Source: Bradyrhizobium sp. RP6
Lineage (GTDB): Bacteria; Pseudomonadota; Alphaproteobacteria; Rhizobiales; Xanthobacteraceae
Length of the DNA stretch: 64,000 bases
NCBI RefSeq assembly: GCF_003837805.1
Contig: NZ_RQIT01000002.1
Location: 1 to 64,000, forward strand
Reading direction: 5' to 3'
The translations under genes were made by a program, and so were the position numbers. Positions 10,905-19,091 of the stretch are shown piece by piece; position 1 is the first letter of the stretch; each line of letters starts with the position of its first letter. The notes under the pieces are model-generated. The model was not told the DNA's origin. It did not search any database and worked only from the letters and a program-made list of their open reading frames with translations.

Positions 10905-11261
10905 AACAAACGTCCGTGAATCACCTGCGCGTCTGCTTCAACGTGGATTGCTTGACCGTGTTCCGATCAGGTATCGACGATGTCCTGCGACGCCGGACTG
11001 GACATTGCGGAGAACGCGCCAGAACAACGCGATTGACCGTAGCGGACTAGCGCGGTGCGCTCACTTACCGCTAGCCAGGTTTGGAGGGCCGGGCGCGAGA
11101 ATCGGAATGTCCGGGACGCAGATAGAAAGCAAGTGGGCCCAGCCCTTGGCAAACGCTGCAGCCGCTGCGCGCTAAGAGTCCTCCCTGTCGCCGCAAGGGT
11201 ATTGAACGTTTGGAACCATCATGCGTTAGTCGGCGGATGATGGCCGGATGCACTATCCGGC
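10905..11261. other. Divergent promoter region
   Basis: These 357 bases separate the ureohydrolase gene (leftward) from the CorA-type gene (rightward), so promoters for both should lie here. I see no good -35/-10 pair, no strong hairpin and no credible small gene. The short frames present have no ribosome sites and show no recognisable domain. Confidence 0.4.
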
Positions 11262-12263
11262 ATGACGATGCGGTCGCGGAGACGGTTCTTGCTCAAGCTG
11301 TACAGGTGGCCGTCCGACGACTGGCACGGAATCGGCGCGGAAATGCCCTCGGAGATCATCTGGGCCGATCTCTTGAACGCGACTGACGAGGAAAAGCAGT
11401 TCGTCGAACGAGTGCTCGGTATCCGCATTCCCTCGCAAGATTCCCTCAGCGAGATCGAGGCGTCGAGCCGCCTGATCTTCGAGCACGGCACGCTCTATCT
11501 CAGCTCGCCGGCGGTTCGGCTCACCGAGGACGGCGAGGCCGAGATCACGCCGGTGGGATTCGTCATCGGCCCGCGCGTGCTGGTGACGGTGCGCTTTGCG
11601 GAGCTGCCGATCTTCGACGACATCGGCAAGCGCATCGGCTCCGACGACAGCCTGGAGAACGGCATGTGCGTGTTCGCCAGCCTGCTCGAGGCCATGATCG
11701 ATCGCGGCGCCGATGTCCTGGAGCATCTCGGCACCAAGGTCGATCAGCTTTCGCGGGTTGTTTTCAAGGGAGGGCTCGTACACACCCGACGTGCGGTGCG
11801 ATCCAGCCGCAGGATGCGCGAGGCCCTGGAGAATGTTGGCGAGCTGGCCGACCGGCTCGCCAAGGCGCGCGATGTTCTGCTTGGGGTCGGTCGCATCGCC
11901 TCGTTTGCCGGTGATGTCGGCAGCGAATGGATCACGGCTTCGTCGAAGAAGCGCCTCGAGGCCGTGTCAAAGGACGTCGTCTCGCTCAGCGATTACGAGA
12001 CGCGATTGTCCGACAAGATCCAGCTGCTGCTCGATGCGGTGCTCGGCTTCATCAACATCCAGCAGAACGAGCTGTTCAAGATCCTGACGATCGTGTCCGT
12101 CGTCGGCGTGCCGCCGACAATCCTGGTCGGCATCTGGGGCATGAACTTCAAGTACATGCCCGAGCTGGACTGGACCTTCGGCTATCCGCTGGCCTGGCTC
12201 GCCGTCATCGCCAGCGGCGTGCTGCCGCTGATCTGGTTCAAGTGGCGCGGCTGGTTCGACTGA
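11262..12263 (+). CDS. CorA-family divalent metal ion transporter
   Basis: Inner-membrane channel of the CorA/ZntB family (333 residues). A large N-terminal cytoplasmic domain with long helices (about 120-260) is followed by two C-terminal membrane segments (about 272-291 and 306-326). The pore signature GMN sits at 293-295 at the end of the first segment, followed by FKYMPELDW in the periplasmic loop, and the protein ends in a basic tail (KWRGWFD). It probably carries Mg2+, Ni2+/Co2+ or Zn2+; the ion cannot be decided by sequence. It stands alone, convergent with the esterase gene. No clear ribosome site decides between the clustered starts. Confidence 0.85.
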   Translation: MTMRSRRRFLLKLYRWPSDDWHGIGAEMPSEIIWADLLNATDEEKQFVERVLGIRIPSQDSLSEIEASSRLIFEHGTLYLSSPAVRLTEDGEAEITPVGFVIGPRVLVTVRFAELPIFDDIGKRIGSDDSLENGMCVFASLLEAMIDRGADVLEHLGTKVDQLSRVVFKGGLVHTRRAVRSSRRMREALENVGELADRLAKARDVLLGVGRIASFAGDVGSEWITASSKKRLEAVSKDVVSLSDYETRLSDKIQLLLDAVLGFINIQQNELFKILTIVSVVGVPPTILVGIWGMNFKYMPELDWTFGYPLAWLAVIASGVLPLIWFKWRGWFD

Positions 12264-12264
12264 A

Positions 12265-12363
12265 GTGCGATGAGATCAGGACGAATCGTCATCGCGCTTT
12301 AGGTTATTGTTTCAGCGTGATCTTTTCGGAAAACCGCTGCGCACTTTTCCGGATCATGCTTTA
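12265..12363. repeat. Interspersed palindromic repeat, copy 1
   Basis: This element starts GTGCGATGAG and ends CGGATCATGCTTT, and is nearly identical to a second copy at 16957-17053. Shared blocks include AATCGTCATCGCGCTTTAGG, TGATCTTTTCGGAAAACCGCT and CACTTTTCC..GATCATGCTTT. The GTGATC and GATCATGC ends and the CGGAAAA / TTTTCCG core can pair. It lies between the convergent ends of the CorA-type and esterase genes, where it may act as a bidirectional terminator. It looks like a rhizobial short interspersed palindromic family. Confidence 0.8.
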
Positions 12364-12404
12364 AGCAGCGGCGCACCGATCGAAGGCGATGCGCCGCTGT
12401 TTGA

Positions 12405-13046
12405 TCATGCGGCCCTGGCGTCGATGGGGCCGATCCAGTCGCGCGCCAGCGACACGTCGGCCTGCGACAATTGATGGCCTGCCGGCAGGACCTTGTGGGT
12501 CACGCTCGCTCCTGCTTGCGACAGCAGCGCAGCGAGCTGTGCCGAATTGCTCGCCGGCACGATCGGATCGGCCTGCCCGGAGAGCAGCAGGACAGGTTTG
12601 CCGCCGAGCTGCGCCTTCAGCTGATTGGCCTCGGGCGGATGCGACAGCGGCACCATGGCGCGCAGCAGGATCGCGCCCGCGAGCGCCTCCGGCTTCAGCA
12701 GCAACAGCGCGGCCGCGATATTGGCGCCATTCGAGAAGCCGACCGCGACCGGGGCGGCGATGCCATGGCGCTGCCGCGCCTCCGCGACGAAGTCGCCGAG
12801 CTCGTGCGCGCGACGGCGCACGTCGTCCTCGTCGAACACGCCCTCGGCGAGCCGGCGGAAGAAGCGCGGCATACCGTGCTCGAGCACGCGGCCGCGCGGC
12901 GAGAGCAGGGCGGAGCCGGGCGAGATCATCTTGCCGAGCCCGAGCAGGTCGTTCTCGTCGCCGCCGGTGCCGTGCAGCAGCAGGAGCGGAGGGGAGCCCG
13001 CGCCGGTCGCGGGCTCGAAGCGATGGATGAATGCACTTGCGGTCAT
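12405..13046 (-). CDS. Alpha/beta-hydrolase, MhqD-like carboxylesterase
   Basis: Small cytoplasmic serine hydrolase (213 residues) of the phospholipase/carboxylesterase type. The oxyanion region LLLLHGTGGDEND lies near residues 21-33. The nucleophile elbow is GFSNG with Ser105, and the remaining triad is probably Asp160 (QADPIV) and His191 (AGHQL). Its ATG overlaps the stop of the ring-cleaving dioxygenase gene by four bases. The same pair occurs as MhqO/MhqD in Bacillus, where it counters quinones and catechol-like toxins; that role is inferred here by family and context. Confidence 0.82.
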   Translation of the reverse strand: MTASAFIHRFEPATGAGSPPLLLLHGTGGDENDLLGLGKMISPGSALLSPRGRVLEHGMPRFFRRLAEGVFDEDDVRRRAHELGDFVAEARQRHGIAAPVAVGFSNGANIAAALLLLKPEALAGAILLRAMVPLSHPPEANQLKAQLGGKPVLLLSGQADPIVPASNSAQLAALLSQAGASVTHKVLPAGHQLSQADVSLARDWIGPIDARAA

Positions 13047-13981
13047 GACACGCTCTCCTCCAGGCTCGGCAGCACGTCCTCGATCTGTTTGCGATGCTGT
13101 TCGAGGAAAACAGGCAACTTCAGCTCACGCCCCAGCGTCGCGACGGGCTCGTCGACGGCGAAGCCGGGGATGTCTGTCGCGATCTCGAACAGCACGCCGC
13201 CGGGCTCGCGGAAGTAGATCGACCGGAAGTAGTTGCGGTCGCGCTGCTCGGTCGGATGCAGGCCGTGATTGCTGATGAGCTTCTGCGCCATCTTGCCCTG
13301 TTCGGCGTCGTCGGCCGCGCGGAAGGCGATGTGATGCACCGAGCCACCGCCCTGATGCCCGCGCAAGAATCCCTTGGCCTCGTAGATGTCGACGATGCTG
13401 CCTTCGGCATCGCCCGATGCCTTGAATCGGATCACCGAGCCTTCGCGTCCGGTCTCCTTGAAGCCGAACACGTCGGTGAGGACGGCGGCCGTCTTCGCCG
13501 CACTGTCGAGCAACAGGGTGACGCCGTGGAAGCCGCGGATCGCATGCTCGGCCGGCACGTCGCCATTGCTCCAGCCGGGCTCGTTCTCGGCACCGGGGAC
13601 GCCAACCAGAGCCAGGGCCATGCCATCTGGATCGGTGAATGGCAGCACGGACTCGCCGAAGCGCTTCTCCAGCGCCTCGTAGGCAATGCCCTTCTCGGTG
13701 AAGCGCTGCGTCCAGTAGCCGAGCGAGCGCTGCGGCACGCGGAAGGCGGTCTGATGAGTCTCGCCGACGCCGCGGCGCCCGGCCGGAACGCCGGCCCAGG
13801 GAAAGAAGGTCAGGATGGTGCCGGGGCGCCCGGTCTCATCGCCATAATAGAAATGGTAGGTGCCGGGATCGTCGAAATTGACCGTCTTCTTGACGAAGCG
13901 CAGGCCGAGATCCCGGGTGTAGAAGCCGAAATTCCTGATGGGATCGCCGGCGATCGCGGTGACATGGTGCAGTCCAGACAT
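13043..13981 (-). CDS. VOC-family ring-cleaving dioxygenase, MhqO-like
   Basis: A 312-residue vicinal-oxygen-chelate protein with two tandem glyoxalase/extradiol modules (about 1-145 and 150-290). Likely metal ligands are His5 or His6 (LHHVTAIAGD), the SVHHIAF histidine and the glutamate in GVLFEIATD. It probably opens an activated hydroquinone or catechol ring using Fe(II) and oxygen. It is translationally coupled to the hydrolase gene and is divergent from a LysR regulator whose probable operators lie between them, so induction by quinones or electrophiles is a reasonable inference. Confidence 0.82.
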   Translation of the reverse strand: MSGLHHVTAIAGDPIRNFGFYTRDLGLRFVKKTVNFDDPGTYHFYYGDETGRPGTILTFFPWAGVPAGRRGVGETHQTAFRVPQRSLGYWTQRFTEKGIAYEALEKRFGESVLPFTDPDGMALALVGVPGAENEPGWSNGDVPAEHAIRGFHGVTLLLDSAAKTAAVLTDVFGFKETGREGSVIRFKASGDAEGSIVDIYEAKGFLRGHQGGGSVHHIAFRAADDAEQGKMAQKLISNHGLHPTEQRDRNYFRSIYFREPGGVLFEIATDIPGFAVDEPVATLGRELKLPVFLEQHRKQIEDVLPSLEESVS

Positions 13982-14040
13982 TGTCGTCCTCCAAGCTTGG
14001 GGAGCGGTCTTGCTCTGGCCGGAAATATTGTTCTGCTTGG

Positions 14041-14095
14041 GATTGGAGACAATCCATGCAATTATGACGGCTATGTCTACGATTTGGAAACAATC
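14041..14095. promoter_or_regulatory. Paired palindromic operators for the LysR regulator
   Basis: Two similar sites lie 40 bases apart in the divergent promoter: GATTGGAGACAATC at 14041-14054, which has GATTG/CAATC arms, and GATTTGGAAACAATC at 14081-14095, which has GATT/AATC arms. Both have the interrupted dyad form of LysR-type binding boxes and fall on the same face of the helix. The distal one is about 60 bases before the dioxygenase start and the proximal one 15 bases before the regulator start, which would allow autoregulation. Confidence 0.5.
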
Positions 14096-14109
14096 GCCGA
14101 GGCGAGCCG

Positions 14110-15021
14110 TTGGATAAGCTCGGCAGCCTCCGGGCCTTCGTGAAGGTGGTCGAAAGCGGGAGCTTTGCCGAGGCTGGCCGGCAGTTGCGGTTGTCGCGTT
14201 CGGCGATCAGCAAATATATCGCCGACCTCGAGGAGAGCCTCGGCGTCCAGCTGTTGAACCGGACCACGCGTCACGCCAGCCCGACCGAGAACGGCCAGCG
14301 CTATTTCGAGCGCGCGGTCGTGATCCTCTCGGAGATCGAGGCCGCCGACCAAGCCGTGACGCAGGCGCAGTCGGCGCCGCGCGGCCTGTTGCGCGTCAAT
14401 GCGCCGATGTCGTTCGGCACCATGCGGCTCGGGCCGGCGCTCGCCGATTTCATGGCACGCTATGGCGAGCTTCAGCTCCAGATCGTGCTCAGCGACGATC
14501 TGCTCGATCCCGTGCAGGACGGTTTCGACGTGACGTTGCGGATCGCGGAGCTGGAATCCTCCAGCCTGATCGCGCGCAAGATCATGCCGGTGGCGCGCAT
14601 GGTCTGCGCTTCGCCTGATTATCTCGCGCGCCACGGCACGCCTCGACATCCGCAGGATCTGCGCGAACATGTTTCGCTGACCTACGGCTTCCTGCTCACC
14701 GGCAACCAGTGGAAGCTCACCGGCGCCGATGGCGATCACTGGATCCAGCCGGCCTGGTCGCTCTGCGTCAACAATGCCGAGGTGCTGCGCGACGTCGCCA
14801 TCAAGGGCAGGGGGCTCGCGCTCCTCCCCGAGTTCATCGCGGCAGATGCCGTGCGGAAAGGCGAGCTGCGCGTCGTGCTCCAGGACTATTCTGCACCGCC
14901 ACTCGCGCTGTACGCAGTCTATCCGCCGACGCGGCATCTGTCGGTGAAGGTGCGGCTGTTCATCGATTTTCTGGTCGAGCGGTTTGGCCGGGACGACGAA
15001 GCGGGTGTGCGGACGCGCTGA
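14110..15021 (+). CDS. LysR-family transcriptional regulator
   Basis: LysR-type regulator of 303 residues. A winged helix-turn-helix spans about 1-60 (LRAFVKVVESGSFAEAGRQL, then SRSAISKYIADLEESLG) and an effector-binding periplasmic-fold domain spans about 90-295. The start is TTG, with GAGGCGAG just upstream; no ATG fits. It is divergent from the dioxygenase/hydrolase pair and most likely controls it, whereas the comparable Bacillus system uses a MarR repressor. The inducer is unknown; quinones or phenolics are the natural candidates. Confidence 0.88.
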   Translation: MDKLGSLRAFVKVVESGSFAEAGRQLRLSRSAISKYIADLEESLGVQLLNRTTRHASPTENGQRYFERAVVILSEIEAADQAVTQAQSAPRGLLRVNAPMSFGTMRLGPALADFMARYGELQLQIVLSDDLLDPVQDGFDVTLRIAELESSSLIARKIMPVARMVCASPDYLARHGTPRHPQDLREHVSLTYGFLLTGNQWKLTGADGDHWIQPAWSLCVNNAEVLRDVAIKGRGLALLPEFIAADAVRKGELRVVLQDYSAPPLALYAVYPPTRHLSVKVRLFIDFLVERFGRDDEAGVRTR

Positions 15022-15127
15022 GACTTGATGCCTGAAACGCAGCGGCCAGCCGGCCGATGTCCGTTTGGCCCGGTTGGTAGACTTCGGGCAGCAGCTTCGC
15101 GCTCGACCGGCGTTGATCGTCCAGTAC

Positions 15128-16117
15128 CTAATCGGGTGGGAACCCGATCGGGTGCAGCCATGGCCTCCAGTCAGTCGGTGAGGGAATAGCTTGCACGAGG
15201 TCGTTGCTCGGGCAATGCGCCCGGACGAGCCAAGTCGTTGCAGCAATGGCTCCGCATGCCACGGCAGCGCCGCCAATGACGTCCACTGCATAATGCGCGC
15301 CGCAGAGGGGCGTCCCGGCGATGAGAAGGAGATTCAGGGGAACGAGGAAGAAACGCAAGATACGGATCGGCCAAAGAGCCCAAACAAACAAGATGGCATT
15401 GGCCGTGTGAAAGCTCGGGAACGAGATCAGCCCCTCCACGGACCGAAAATCGATGACGCGTAGCGTTCCGTTGCGAAGCCCTTCGAGGATAGGGAAATAG
15501 CTGTGCCCGCCGCCCGGCAAGGTTGATAATTCAGTAGGAGCTTTGTCCAGGTAGATTATCGCGTTTGCGGCCGGAATGAAGCATGCAATCGCGGCGGTTG
15601 CCGTTACAGCAACCGCAAATGCGATGATGTAGAACTGCAGTCGGTCAAGCCGTCGGGTCAGAATGGCGGCGGCCAACACCAGGATGTTTTGCGACATCAT
15701 GGAGTTGTAGGCGAAGGAAAGTACGTTGCGGAGTGCATCGTGCCTGTTCAAGACAGCGAGATAGCTGGCACGATCGAATCCAAGCCATTGATCCACAGCG
15801 TGGAGATGCGCGTCGCGGTAAGGCAGCGGCACTGTGGATGCGGCGTAGCTCAGCACGATTCCCATGAGGATCACGACAACGAGCTGACCAAAGCAGATGA
15901 GAACGCGCGCGATTTTCGAATTTGGCCGGACGAAACTGAAATAAATCGCGAAGAACGCATAGACCGACATCAAGACGAGGGTCTCGGCTGACACCTCAAT
16001 GCTGCAGCTTAAACCCACAAGGCTGAGCGAGAGCGCCGCCAAGAGAGCGATCGCCAAGGTGGCCTGCCACGTAATGGTGCACAGCAGTCGGTCATCCGTG
16101 TTCGACGGAGCGTGCAT
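15128..16117 (-). CDS. Membrane PAP2-family phosphatase
   Basis: Multi-spanning inner-membrane protein (329 residues) with about six hydrophobic segments (20-38, 45-62, 75-95, 145-185, 240-260, 262-298). It carries PAP2 active-site motifs SFPSFHTA (His237) and GAHYAVD (His275, Asp279). Such proteins remove phosphate from lipid phosphates such as undecaprenyl pyrophosphate or phosphatidate, or transfer inositol phosphate. The lysine-containing first motif is not obvious. The gene stands alone and is convergent with the LysR gene. Confidence 0.8.
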   Translation of the reverse strand: MHAPSNTDDRLLCTITWQATLAIALLAALSLSLVGLSCSIEVSAETLVLMSVYAFFAIYFSFVRPNSKIARVLICFGQLVVVILMGIVLSYAASTVPLPYRDAHLHAVDQWLGFDRASYLAVLNRHDALRNVLSFAYNSMMSQNILVLAAAILTRRLDRLQFYIIAFAVAVTATAAIACFIPAANAIIYLDKAPTELSTLPGGGHSYFPILEGLRNGTLRVIDFRSVEGLISFPSFHTANAILFVWALWPIRILRFFLVPLNLLLIAGTPLCGAHYAVDVIGGAAVACGAIAATTWLVRAHCPSNDLVQAIPSPTDWRPWLHPIGFPPD

Positions 16118-16463
16118 TTTTCATTTTCCACATCCTAAGATTGCTGGAGGTGGAGAGCTACCTATCGCCGCACAAAGGAATCCTTAACGCGTCGCCAGCG
16201 GAGCAGCTGCCTTTGTAGGAAGGTCAATGAATGATGACCTGCACTGCTTGAAAGTGATGCGGCCAGCTCCGCGCCTGAACCGGAAGCGCTCTTCCTGCCG
16301 AGAAGTGCGCCCTGATCTGTTTGGCGCCGAGATGAGGGCGGCTTGGGCACGCTGGCTTTGAAGGGGGAAGCAGGGCGGCGTTGGATTTACCAAAGTGTCC
16401 TTGGAGCTCGGATCTCCGGCAGTCCGGCGCTGGGAGGCTGGGCCGCCCCGCTTTTCGTGAAGG
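16118..16463. other. Intergenic, no gene seen
   Basis: These 346 bases lie between the PAP2 gene and the pilin gene, both leftward. The segment should contain the PAP2 promoter. Short frames have poor codon use and no ribosome sites. No repeat, hairpin or RNA gene was recognised. Confidence 0.35.
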
Positions 16464-16631
16464 TTAGGGTGTAGTCAGCTTGGTGTTGACGCTCGTGAAC
16501 ACGCCGCTCACTGCCGTGCCGGCGTTCTTGACGGCAGCAATGATAGCAAGCGCAATGCCTGCAGCGATCAGGCCATACTCGATCGCCGTAGCGCCGCTTT
16601 CGTCAGCCAGGAACCTCTTGAACGTATGCAA
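16464..16631 (-). CDS. Flp-family type IVb pilin
   Basis: A 55-residue Flp/Fap pilin precursor, too short for ordinary gene finding. The leader MHTFKRFLADESG is cut by a TadV/CpaA-type prepilin peptidase before ATAIEYGLIAAG, which carries the conserved Glu and Tyr of mature Flp pilins. One hydrophobic helix follows (about 19-37). The start is TTG at 16631: AAGGAG lies 6 bases upstream and no ATG fits. No tad/cpa assembly genes are in the window, so it is an orphan pilin that depends on machinery elsewhere or is used separately. Confidence 0.88.
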   Translation of the reverse strand: MHTFKRFLADESGATAIEYGLIAAGIALAIIAAVKNAGTAVSGVFTSVNTKLTTP

Positions 16632-16956
16632 GTTCGTCTCCTTATGGTTGTTAGATATGCGTGTAGCAATTGGTTGTAACAACTTGTTTCTACTCGTGAA
16701 GGAATTAAGGAGGCTTGAATCCGAACCGTTAATTTGAGTCCAACTCGAATGTTTCACACAGTTGCTGGAATCCGCGTCAGTGGGATCGCGGCCATCCGCT
16801 GCGCAAGATCGTATGTCGGGAACGCCTGTCTTCAGTTTGTCCGGCGAACCGAAGATCGCAGGGAGATCGAGGCGGAAGTCGACGCTTTCGACCCAGCCAC
16901 GCTGTGGCTCGAGCCGAAGATGAGGCCGCCCGGGCGGGCGGTCGTGCTGTCCCAAA
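16632..16956. other. Pilin upstream region
   Basis: About 325 bases lie upstream of the leftward pilin gene. The proximal 120 bases are clearly A+T richer than their surroundings and contain GTTGTAACAAC (16673-16683), an odd-length palindrome with GTTGT/ACAAC arms that could be an operator. The distal part runs into the second copy of the interspersed repeat. No other gene is supported. Confidence 0.4.
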
Positions 16957-17053
16957 GTGCGATGCGATGAGGATGAATCGTCATCGCGCTTTAGGTTTGT
17001 TTAAGCATGATCTTTTCGGAAAACCGCTGAGCACTTTTCCAGATCATGCTTTA
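16957..17053. repeat. Interspersed palindromic repeat, copy 2
   Basis: This is the second copy of the element at 12265-12363. Both share the CGTCATCGCGCTTTAGG block, the GATCTTTTCGGAAAACCGCT block and the GATCATGCTTT end. Here AAGCATGATC and GATCATGCTT form matching 10-base termini of an inverted repeat. Its right end reaches into the stop codon of bluB (TAA read on the - strand, 17053-17051), so the element sits exactly at the end of the cobalamin locus and may serve as its terminator. Confidence 0.8.
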
Positions 17054-17683
17054 GCGCCGCAGCGTGAACTCGTCCGCACCGCGCCGGTGCTCCCATTTCG
17101 CCTGCTCCAGCTCGGGCCGGTCGCATTCGATCTCCGGATAGCCGATGCAGAGATAAGCGATGAATTTCCAGGAGCCGGGCACGTCGAGAATGGTGTGGAT
17201 CCGATCCGGGCTCAAGATCGACACCCAGCCGAGACCGATGCCCTCGGCGCGCGCCGCGAGCCACATCGCGGTGATCGCCGCGACCACGGAATATTCCGTG
17301 GTCTCCGGCATCGTCGCGCGACCGAGACCATGCCCGATGTCGCTGGCCTTGTCCGCGAACACCGCGAGGTGACCGGGGGCCTGTTCGAGACCCGAGAGCT
17401 TCAGCGCGGCATAGCGCGCGGCGCGCTCGCCGGAATAGCAATTCAACGCGTCGGCGTTGCACGCCTTGAAATCGTCGGTCACGGCCCGGCGTCGCGCGTC
17501 GTCGTCGACGATGACGAAGCGCCAGGGCTGGCTGAGGCCGACCGAGGGCGAAAGGCAGGCCGTCTCGATCAGGCGATCGATGGCGCCGGCCGGCAATGGA
17601 TCGCTGCGAAAGCGGCGCACGTCGCGGCGCCACACGAACAGCTCGCGCAAGTGCCGGCGGAAGGCGTCGTCGAACTCGACCAT
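17051..17683 (-). CDS. bluB: 5,6-dimethylbenzimidazole synthase
   Basis: BluB converts reduced FMN and oxygen to 5,6-dimethylbenzimidazole, the lower ligand of cobalamin. The 210-residue product is of the flavin-destructase/nitroreductase fold, with WRRDVRRFRSDPL near the N-terminus, SVGLSQPWRFVIV and GLGWVSIL. I prefer the ATG at 17683, four bases after the cobS stop; a longer form from 17716 would overlap cobS. It ends the leftward cobU-cobS-bluB operon, and its stop codon overlaps an interspersed repeat. Its presence means the cell can make its own lower ligand aerobically. Confidence 0.9.
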   Translation of the reverse strand: MVEFDDAFRRHLRELFVWRRDVRRFRSDPLPAGAIDRLIETACLSPSVGLSQPWRFVIVDDDARRRAVTDDFKACNADALNCYSGERAARYAALKLSGLEQAPGHLAVFADKASDIGHGLGRATMPETTEYSVVAAITAMWLAARAEGIGLGWVSILSPDRIHTILDVPGSWKFIAYLCIGYPEIECDRPELEQAKWEHRRGADEFTLRR

Positions 17684-17687
17684 GAGG

Positions 17688-18470
17688 TCAATGTCCCATC
17701 TGGAAGGACGCGGCAACCAGCAGGATCAGGATCTCGCCAGTCTGCTCGAACGCCCCGAGGATGTCGCCGGTCTGCCCGCCGATCTGCCGGATGGCAAGCC
17801 GCGCCAGCATCAGGCCGGCGAGCGACAGCAAGACCAGGCCGACCAGCGCCTTGCCCGGCCCCAACGCCAGGGCAAGTGCGAGCGTTCCCACAGCGAAGGC
17901 AATGGCGACGCTGCGGCCCGGCGGCGATCCGGCGCTGGCCGACAGACCGTCAGGCCGCGCCGGCGCGACCAGCGACATGAAGGCCGGCACGCCGGCACGG
18001 GCAGCGGTGTGCGCAGCGCACAGCGCGGGCGTGACGGCCCACGGATCGGCGATCGCCGCAAGGGCGCTCCAGCGCAGGCCGAACGACAGGATCAGTGCGC
18101 AAACGCCATAGGTCCCGATCCGGCTGTCGCGCATGATCTCGAGCTTGCGCTCGCGCGTCCGGCCGCCGCCGAATCCGTCCGCGGTATCGGCCAGTCCGTC
18201 CTCGTGCAGCGCGCCGGTGATGAGGGTGGTCGTGGCCAGCACGAGCAGGGCGGCAAGGTTCGGTGTCAGTCCGAAGCGAATGGAGATCTTGTAGATCAAC
18301 GCGCCCGCAAGGCCGACCAGCAATCCCGCGACGGGCAGGGCCCAGGTCGCGCGCGCGATCGCGCCGTCGCCGGCGGGCTTCGACGATGCGACAGGCAGGA
18401 TCGTGACGAACGACGCTGCGATTCTGAGATCGGCGACGACCTCTCGCAAGAGCTCGGCGCGCGGGATCAT
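17688..18470 (-). CDS. cobS: Adenosylcobinamide-GDP ribazoletransferase
   Basis: CobS (CobV in Pseudomonas naming) joins GDP-cobinamide to alpha-ribazole, the last assembly step. This 260-residue inner-membrane protein has several hydrophobic segments and the active-site motif HEDGLADTADGFGGG near residue 90. A second characteristic stretch is MRDSRIGTYGV. Its ATG overlaps the cobU stop by four bases and bluB follows after 4 bases, so the three are one operon for nucleotide-loop assembly. Confidence 0.93.
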   Translation of the reverse strand: MIPRAELLREVVADLRIAASFVTILPVASSKPAGDGAIARATWALPVAGLLVGLAGALIYKISIRFGLTPNLAALLVLATTTLITGALHEDGLADTADGFGGGRTRERKLEIMRDSRIGTYGVCALILSFGLRWSALAAIADPWAVTPALCAAHTAARAGVPAFMSLVAPARPDGLSASAGSPPGRSVAIAFAVGTLALALALGPGKALVGLVLLSLAGLMLARLAIRQIGGQTGDILGAFEQTGEILILLVAASFQMGH

Positions 18471-18970
18471 TTCAGCTTCATCGGCAGGCCGGCGACGATG
18501 AACTCGACGTCGTCGGCGACATCGGCAACGATCTGATTCATGATCCCGGCGGCGTCGCGGAAGCTTCTCGCCAGCGCGTTGTCAGGCACGATGCCGAGGC
18601 CGACCTCGTTGGTCACAAGGATGACGGGGCTGCCAAGCCGGGGCAGGGCGCCGGCGAGCTCTCGCACGTCTCGCTCCCAGTCGCGCGCCGCATGCATCAG
18701 ATTGGAGAGCCACAGCGTCAGGCAATCCACGAGCCTCGCGCCGCCGCCTTCGGTCGAGAGCAGCGCCGGCACGAGATCGAGCGGGACCTCGCGCTCGGTC
18801 CAATCGGTTCCGCGCCGCGCGCGGTGTCGTGCGATGCGTTCCTGCATTTCACCATCGAGCGCCTCGGCGGTTGCGATGTAGACGGGCTGGCCGGGAAAGC
18901 TGCGCGCGCGCGCTTCCGCCCGGGTGCTCTTGCCCGATCGCGCTCCGCCGGTGATCAAGATGACGGCCAT
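18467..18970 (-). CDS. cobU: Adenosylcobinamide kinase / guanylyltransferase
   Basis: Bifunctional CobU (CobP) phosphorylates adenosylcobinamide and then adds GMP from GTP. The 167-residue protein has the P-loop GGARSGKS at about residues 8-15, a GTP-binding histidine region RIARHRARRGTDW, and LVDCLTLWLSNL. It is the first gene of the leftward cobU-cobS-bluB operon and is divergent from cobD, with 121 bases between. Those bases must hold both promoters; no riboswitch is visible in that gap on either strand. Confidence 0.93.
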   Translation of the reverse strand: MAVILITGGARSGKSTRAEARARSFPGQPVYIATAEALDGEMQERIARHRARRGTDWTEREVPLDLVPALLSTEGGGARLVDCLTLWLSNLMHAARDWERDVRELAGALPRLGSPVILVTNEVGLGIVPDNALARSFRDAAGIMNQIVADVADDVEFIVAGLPMKLK

Positions 18971-19091
18971 GAAGGTCTCCTATCGCCAGCACTAATCATC
19001 AAACGCGCCCAAAGACAAAGCCGAAATCAGGCAGCGAGGGGCTTGCACTCGGCCGCCGTCTTGCGCAACAGGGGCGGGACAGGAGCTAGAT

